Shown here piece after piece: positions 59,046-64,000 of a stretch of DNA of 64,000 bases. Origin of the DNA: Dioscorea cayenensis subsp. rotundata (taxonomy: Eukaryota > Streptophyta > Magnoliopsida > Dioscoreales > Dioscoreaceae); assembly GCF_009730915.1 (NCBI RefSeq), contig NC_052486.1:14422732-14486731 (forward strand), written 5' to 3'. Positions within the stretch are counted from its first letter, which is position 1, and every line of letters begins with the position of its first letter. The position numbers and the translations under genes were made by a program. Below the pieces are notes generated by a model. It did no database searches. It saw only the letters and a list, made by a program, of their open reading frames with translations, and had not been told where the DNA came from.

Positions 59046-60730
59046 TTACCGGGACGGATCAAACTGTGATTGAATATCTTTCTTTCTCTCCTCAATCTCT
59101 CTTTCCTTCTGGGATAATTTATAATTTAGATTAGTAATTTCTTTGTTTAGCTGTAAACATTTTTCCTTTAGTTGGGAGATGATTAGTTTACTACTGTGAT
59201 CTAGACAAGACAAGTCTGTGATATGAATTGGCTCAGTATCCACCCACACATCTCCATGGAATACTTCACACCTCTTGTTGCCCAGACTTAATTCCCACTT
59301 TGACGAATGAGTCTTTCTTGAAGATGTTAAGGGTGTGCTTATTGATCCGGAAGGGAAATTCCGCCTGAACAGTATTTCCCGGGTTGGATCTAAATATAGT
59401 TACTCAAAGAATGAAGGTTCAATTTGGTTTTTAGCTGGTCCCTTGAACTTAAAAGATAAATTGACCCTCAATGTTATAGTAACCATAGGATTTGGGTGCT
59501 AAAAAGTATCCCATCTTTATTTTCATCCTCTAGCTTAAACTTTCCTAAGTCAGAAGAAGAAATCACATCACTAGGCAGTTGATGCCCAAAGCACAACCGA
59601 GTCAGTGTCCGTGTAGTAGCAGTCCTCTCTTGATATAAAGGGGTACATATAGATCCTAGCGGATGCAGTGATAGCAGCATCTAGTTGTACAACAACATTT
59701 TTTGGTGGTACCCAATAATCCGTGCTTTTTCCGGTATTGATATGGTAGGAAACGATGTAGTATGTCTCGCTAAGCCTGTCACCGAAAATTAAGTCACTAT
59801 GCCGGATCAAATCAAAGTATCTCTCTTCAGAGCAGATCTCGGTAATGGTGCTTTTAGGGTTAATGCCGAATCTCCCGTAGAGAGTGTTCATAATGAGCTT
59901 GTATACATATGACAAGGCATCATTTCCTTTCTTCTTTGCCTCAAGCCTGTTCTGAAAAAGATCGCTGACAAAGTCCCGGAAGGGGCTTTCCATCTTCTCA
60001 AAAAGGTAGCCGGAGATTGGAATCACTGTGTAGCCTAAGTCTCTTGCATACTTTAACTCTTCGCTATAGTAGACACCAATAAATTCCCCAGTTGGAAAGA
60101 TAAAGAGTGTCATTTTTGGTCTCGATAGGGAAGAAAGGGCTTTTTGATAGTCTTAGGACAGACGACATACGCCTCGATAAAGCCGAAGATGCTATCTAAG
60201 TCCTTCCCATTAAGATTACCATGCCAGACTGGAACACCACCGGGCATTGGATATTCTTTCATTACGAAGGGATACAGAGAGTTCACGTCGTAATAGAATA
60301 GGTTTTGAACCTATGGGCTTGAATGCGTCCGTATGACCACCGTAGTAGCCACGCCTTATAAAGTTGTCTTCATTTTGGTTGGGGATGTGGATTGGCCAAT
60401 TGCATTCATCGTAATATTTCATACGATAGATGCTTAGAGAAAGGGATGAAAAGTGTTAACTTGCTTACTATGTCAATACTGTAATGCTCCCAATATATAC
60501 CTTGACATTTTCGCATTACACCACCAAGCAGATGGATGTCCTGCTTCATATAGCAAAAGAAGAATTTTTCTTATTACATTCCAGATTTGACAGACAAACT
60601 TGTTTATGGCAGTATAAATCCCTTTTTTTAATTTCTTGCGCTCTTTGGAAAAGTGGATTATAAAGATCTAGTTTGTTGATCAATATGGTGCAAGGATGAC
60701 GGGCGATATTTTCAGGGACACATTCCATTT
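59046..60730 (-). pseudogene. DNA polymerase type B of mitochondrial linear-plasmid origin, frameshifted
   Basis: Family-B protein-primed polymerase, as found in plant mitochondrial linear plasmids and their integrated remnants. On the minus strand in order: DIHLLGGVMRKCQGIYW (about 60545-60490), KYYDECNWPIHIPNQ and FIRRGYYGGHTD (60422 downward), motif A DVNSLYP (60270-60290), motif B NTLYGRFG (59866-59889), motif C YTDTDS (59598-59615), LGKFKLEDE, and a C-terminal part with VWVDTEPIHITDLS and a predicted coiled coil to 59046. Frameshifts occur near 60430, 60300, 60120, 59590 and in the C-terminal third. The catalytic motifs themselves are intact; the frame is not. Confidence 0.88.
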
Positions 60731-60739
60731 TGTGATTTA

Positions 60740-61084
60740 AGAACTAATGGAATGGACTGCGAGAGGGACCTGAGATCCCCCTCCGTCACAAAGTCGCTGA
60801 CCTCGATACGATATTACAGTACAGGACAGGATTTAAATGATTATGAGCATAATGGTGAAGTCTACAAAAAAGTCAAGGGTGCGAAAGGGACTCTTGATCA
60901 AATAAAAAGAAACCACCTTTCTTTTCTTTTGATTTTATAAGTGCCGTGGGTCAGTCATCCATTCGGACGATATTAGTTATGGAAGGAAACAGGGGAGTTG
61001 GCTGATAAAGATGGACAGTAACGATCGCGTAATATCAATTTTTCGGCCTCGTCATCTTCCAATTGCTCGGAAATTCTCAGCTAT
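60740..61084. other. Spacer between DNA polymerase B and rps7
   Basis: No recognised gene. A frame around 60810-60930 (STGQDLNDYEHNGEVYKKVK) may be a mitochondrial plasmid remnant, but I cannot place it. Confidence 0.35.
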
Positions 61085-61545
61085 ATGGGGGACTTGGATG
61101 GTGAGCAAAAACAATTGATCAAGAAGTTGGTCAACTTTCGCATGATAAATGGTAAAAGAACTAGAGTTCGTGCTATTGTTTATAAAACTTTTAATCGCCC
61201 AGCTCGAACTGAACGCGATGTAATCAAACTTATGGTTGACGCCGTAGATAATATAAAAGCCCATATGCGAAGTGGTAAAAAGTAGGGAGTCGCAGGTACT
61301 ATTTATGATGTCCCTGGGATTGTAACCAGGGATCGTCAACAAACCTTAGCTATTCGTTGGATCCTTGGAGCTGCTTTCAAACGACGTATAAGCTACAGGA
61401 TAAGCTTAGAGAAATGTTCATTTGCTGAGATACTGGATGCTTACCGAAGAGGGGATTGCACGTAAGAGAGAGAGAATCTTCATGGACTAGCTTCCACCAA
61501 TCGAAGTTTTCGCGCATTTCAGATGGTGGTAAAGTGATACCACAT
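61085..61545 (+). pseudogene. rps7: Mitochondrial ribosomal protein S7
   Basis: Small-subunit mitoribosomal protein. ATG 61085 gives [20 protein letters not shown] and [19 protein letters not shown], close to plant mitochondrial S7. After NIK three single-base insertions (an extra A near 61255, an extra base near 61274, an extra G near 61287) create a stop at about 61283 and then restore frame: [19 protein letters not shown] and [20 protein letters not shown] follow. The C-terminus ([15 protein letters not shown], then a stop before AHFRW-like sequence) has further indels. The pattern suggests either decay of a transferred copy or homopolymer errors. Confidence 0.92.
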
Positions 61546-63544
61546 AAAGAGCTCTTCCTCATTCAGTCATATTCGAAAGTTAGAAATGTTTGACCCTTTT
61601 CCTTTTATCATCTTCATATAGAAAGAAAGTCGGCCTTCCTCATACTCCCCCCTTCATTCATTGAGTTGGAGGAATCCACAGGTGGCCCGCCCGTTATGTA
61701 TTGCATAAAAGAACCTTTCTTTGTATGACTTCTCTTTTGCTTGCCTCAGGTCGAATGAATACGAAAGGGAGATCAATCAATAGGCCATGAATGAAGAAGT
61801 AGTGGGCATTTTTCTTTTTTTACTCGTGGAGCTGAGAAATCCACTTCAAAGGGAGGGAAGCTAGGAGTGCTAGTCCGGGTCTTCCCCTTTTTTTTTTCTG
61901 CTTTACTTTAGCCTTATATTATATATAGCAAGGAATGGTGCTAGTCTGAAGGCTAACAGCTCAATATAGAGCTTGATCTAATATCTGACATAGTTGGTAA
62001 AAAGAATATATATATATATATATATATTCTAACTTCCGCGAGTTCGTTTTCGGTTATCCTGCATTCCTGCACTTCACCTCAGCATCCAAGATGATAAAGC
62101 ATCTCAGACGCCCCTTTCTTTTTTTTGGCAACTACTCGCTCTGGATCTACAACTCGAAGATATGAATATAGGCATAGGTATAAAGTATGGTCAAAGGCAA
62201 TCGCAGTGGTTCTTTCACCCAGAGCCTGAGTAGATTCACTCATAGCAGATACAAAGGCAGGAGCTAAGAGAAAATAAAATAGTAAAAGCAGCAGAGAGTC
62301 GCTATACGGGGCAGCAGAGCCCGTTGATTCAGAACAACCTATTTCTCCATAAGGGCTTGAGTCCCAGGCATAAGTAGGTTAATCCACAAAACCACTAGCA
62401 GAGGTGGAGGCACCAGCGATGAAAGCAGTGGGAGAGGCATTGAAAAAAAGGCAGCAGGAAAGCCTGGGAGCCAGCAATCAGTATAATAGAAAAAAACCAG
62501 CAGAGTTGCAGAAAGAAGAGGTGTTTCGACAAGTGCTTGCCTTCCTATAGTTTTTTTGTTTGTTATAATATTAGTATGTCTTCCTATACGTAAAAGTGTA
62601 TAGTGGAATACAACGTCTTACAAGTGGTGCCCAACATATGCCTTTGTCCTTAGGGGTGTCGCGGAGGTCAAGTCAAAGGCAATAAAGACAGAGCTACCTG
62701 AGACTAACTGACTATCCTTCGCATGAGACTGGGTTCTTAGCAAAGCGTTGCTCCGCTCGTCCCCTTAGCTCGCTTTTGGCTTTTTGTGCCTACGCTCGTT
62801 GGGTCTTGAGATCGACCTACATCCCCAATGAATAGGACTTGAATTGGATTCGCTGGGACAGGAAGGGATGCTCGCTCTGGAATTGGCTCCACTATTGATT
62901 GATTTCCGCTGCCAATAGGCCGTGTTCGATCTGCTAGCTCTACCTTTCGAAAACGAAGACGACGGACGGATGGATGGAAAACTACACTAAAGAAAATAGC
63001 CAGCCCAGCCTCCGCTAAAGGAAACAGGAGAGAAGGTGCTGGTCATGAATGGGGCTCACCAGCAACAAAACAAAAACAAAAGGTGAGCCGAGGACTGGTT
63101 GGACTACGATCGACCGGTCGTCTCTCTCTCTTATGTTCCTCTCTCTCCAGGTCTTGAGTTCTTTCTTTGCTTCTTTTTTTGGGTCTTAGATTTCGGGGGG
63201 TTGGGTCAATAATGCGGAACATCCCGGGAAGTGGCTGGTGCATCCTCCTCCAATCATTCCCAGTAAAAAGAAAGAAAGGACCGTCATGCCCGCCCGCGCT
63301 TCTCCAAGCCTTACTGAGCCACAGTAGCGAGGGAAGGGGCTCAATGTCCGATTCTTCAGGCTAGTAGAAGCAGTTCCGGTCGAAGGAACCGAATACGAGT
63401 TGGTTTTTCATTTGAGCGTGCAGTCTCCGGTTCTTTAGCGCTAACGAGCTCAGTCAATTCCCTTCTCCCCCCCGGCGGTTACACCAGATCCACCGTTGAA
63501 AGCTAGCTTTTCTGACCTGTGCCCTTGGCATAAGAGCTTCCTCG
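61546..63544. other. Mitochondrial-type intergenic sequence
   Basis: Base composition is more even than in the nuclear part. I see no gene or tRNA that I can support. A (TA)n palindromic run lies at about 62009-62028. Confidence 0.45.
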
Positions 63545-63900
63545 AGGCATAATACGTTTTTTAGATGCATGGCATTGAAAAGATTTGCTCATTCTTATCC
63601 TTCTGAGTTAGCAATTCTATATGCATTCCAGGGTGAATCGTGGTGACGACATACGGTCCTTCCCAGTTTGGCCCATTCCGGGTACAGCAGAGGGAAAAAA
63701 ATCTTTTTTTAAGAACCGGATCTCCGCGGCGCTCAAGACCTTATTTTTGGTAAATCCTGCGCTGATATATCTGGGCTCGGGCCGCTTCTCATCTAGCAAT
63801 TCTAGCTGGGCTAGACGCTCTCTATGTCCTTCCTCCTCGGGAAGCTGTCCCTCCAGGGAGATCAAATGAAAGAGATGGGATCTCTTCTTCAATTCCCCTC
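63545..63900 (-). pseudogene. Ty3/gypsy pol C-terminus (integrase tail)
   Basis: Minus-strand pieces in different frames: RERLAQLELLDEKR (about 63780-63825), GPNWEGPYVVTTIHPG (63620-63673) and FNAMHLKN (about 63551-63578). These are the usual last blocks of gypsy integrase (WEGPY and NAxHLKxYY). At least two frameshifts separate them. Retrotransposon pieces are common in plant mitochondrial genomes, so its presence here fits mitochondrial sequence as well as nuclear. Confidence 0.7.
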
Positions 63901-64000
63901 CGGGGCCCCGGGGAGGGCAGCAAAAAAATTAAATAAACGAATGAAAACGGCGTTGCATTGGTAGGAATAGACGTTCGATAGGCCCAGAGCGCGAACGAGG

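Noticed and set aside
62625-62635. tggtgcccaac resembling a gypsy primer-binding site
   Set aside because: No LTR pair or gag follows; the only gypsy coding piece nearby is on the other strand.

Overview
This window looks like nuclear DNA of a flowering plant. It holds multi-exon genes with GT-AG introns, two LRR receptor-like protein genes, theta-class glutathione S-transferase (GST) genes, a mitochondrial-type proline dehydrogenase, and a dense layer of plant transposons (Ty1/copia, LINE, hAT, CACTA, Stowaway). I cannot name the species. The last 5 kb, after a gap of exactly 1,000 N, is different in kind: it carries an mt linear-plasmid type DNA polymerase B, mitochondrial rps7 and a Ty3/gypsy tail, so it is either a mitochondrial insertion or a mis-joined mitochondrial contig.

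Layout. 1-3390: LINE debris and a broken GST copy (A). 4408-13239: LRR receptor-like protein gene 1 (RLP1), split by copia element 1 (6310-12343). 14772-23009: GST copy B, split by copia element 2 (16656-22292) and also carrying a 43-bp LINE tail and a Stowaway MITE. 23959-26748: GST copy C, seven exons. 28023-29008 (minus): 3' part of a proline dehydrogenase gene. 30386-38271: RLP2, split by copia element 3 (32698-37803). 39252-42135: GST copy D, with an exon 1-2 deletion and a hAT-like insertion. 42722-49600: a LINE, a 4.2-kb CACTA element with a nested gypsy fragment, then LINE tails. 49598-56989: two copia pieces in opposite orientation around a 4.2-kb hAT element with an apparently complete transposase. 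57807-58000: exon 1 of GST copy E, cut by the gap. 59046-64000: mitochondrial-type sequence.

How it fits together. The host genes form a repeated block. RLP1 followed by GST B is paralogous to RLP2 followed by GST D, including shared intergenic and downstream sequence, so the locus grew by segmental duplication. The transposons arrived later, because each sits in one copy while the paralogue keeps an empty site. This lets target duplications be read exactly: tacca, aacag and ctgag for copia elements 1-3, TA for the MITE, 17 bp for the small LINE tail. As assembled, none of the RLP or GST copies encodes an uninterrupted normal protein.

I did not find a clearly new defence or metabolic system. 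The most unusual signals are: (a) copia element 2 lacks the initiator-Met-tRNA type primer site seen in its neighbours and instead has a 12-nt stretch complementary to its own LTR; (b) differences between LTR pairs, and between primer sites and the canonical sequence, concentrate at CAG/CTG trinucleotides, which may be a consensus error at CHG-methylated cytosines; (c) both RLP genes are cut so that the LTR supplies a short C-terminal tail and stop, predicting membrane-less receptor ectodomains. Because of (b), every pseudogene call below that rests on single-base indels should be read with caution.
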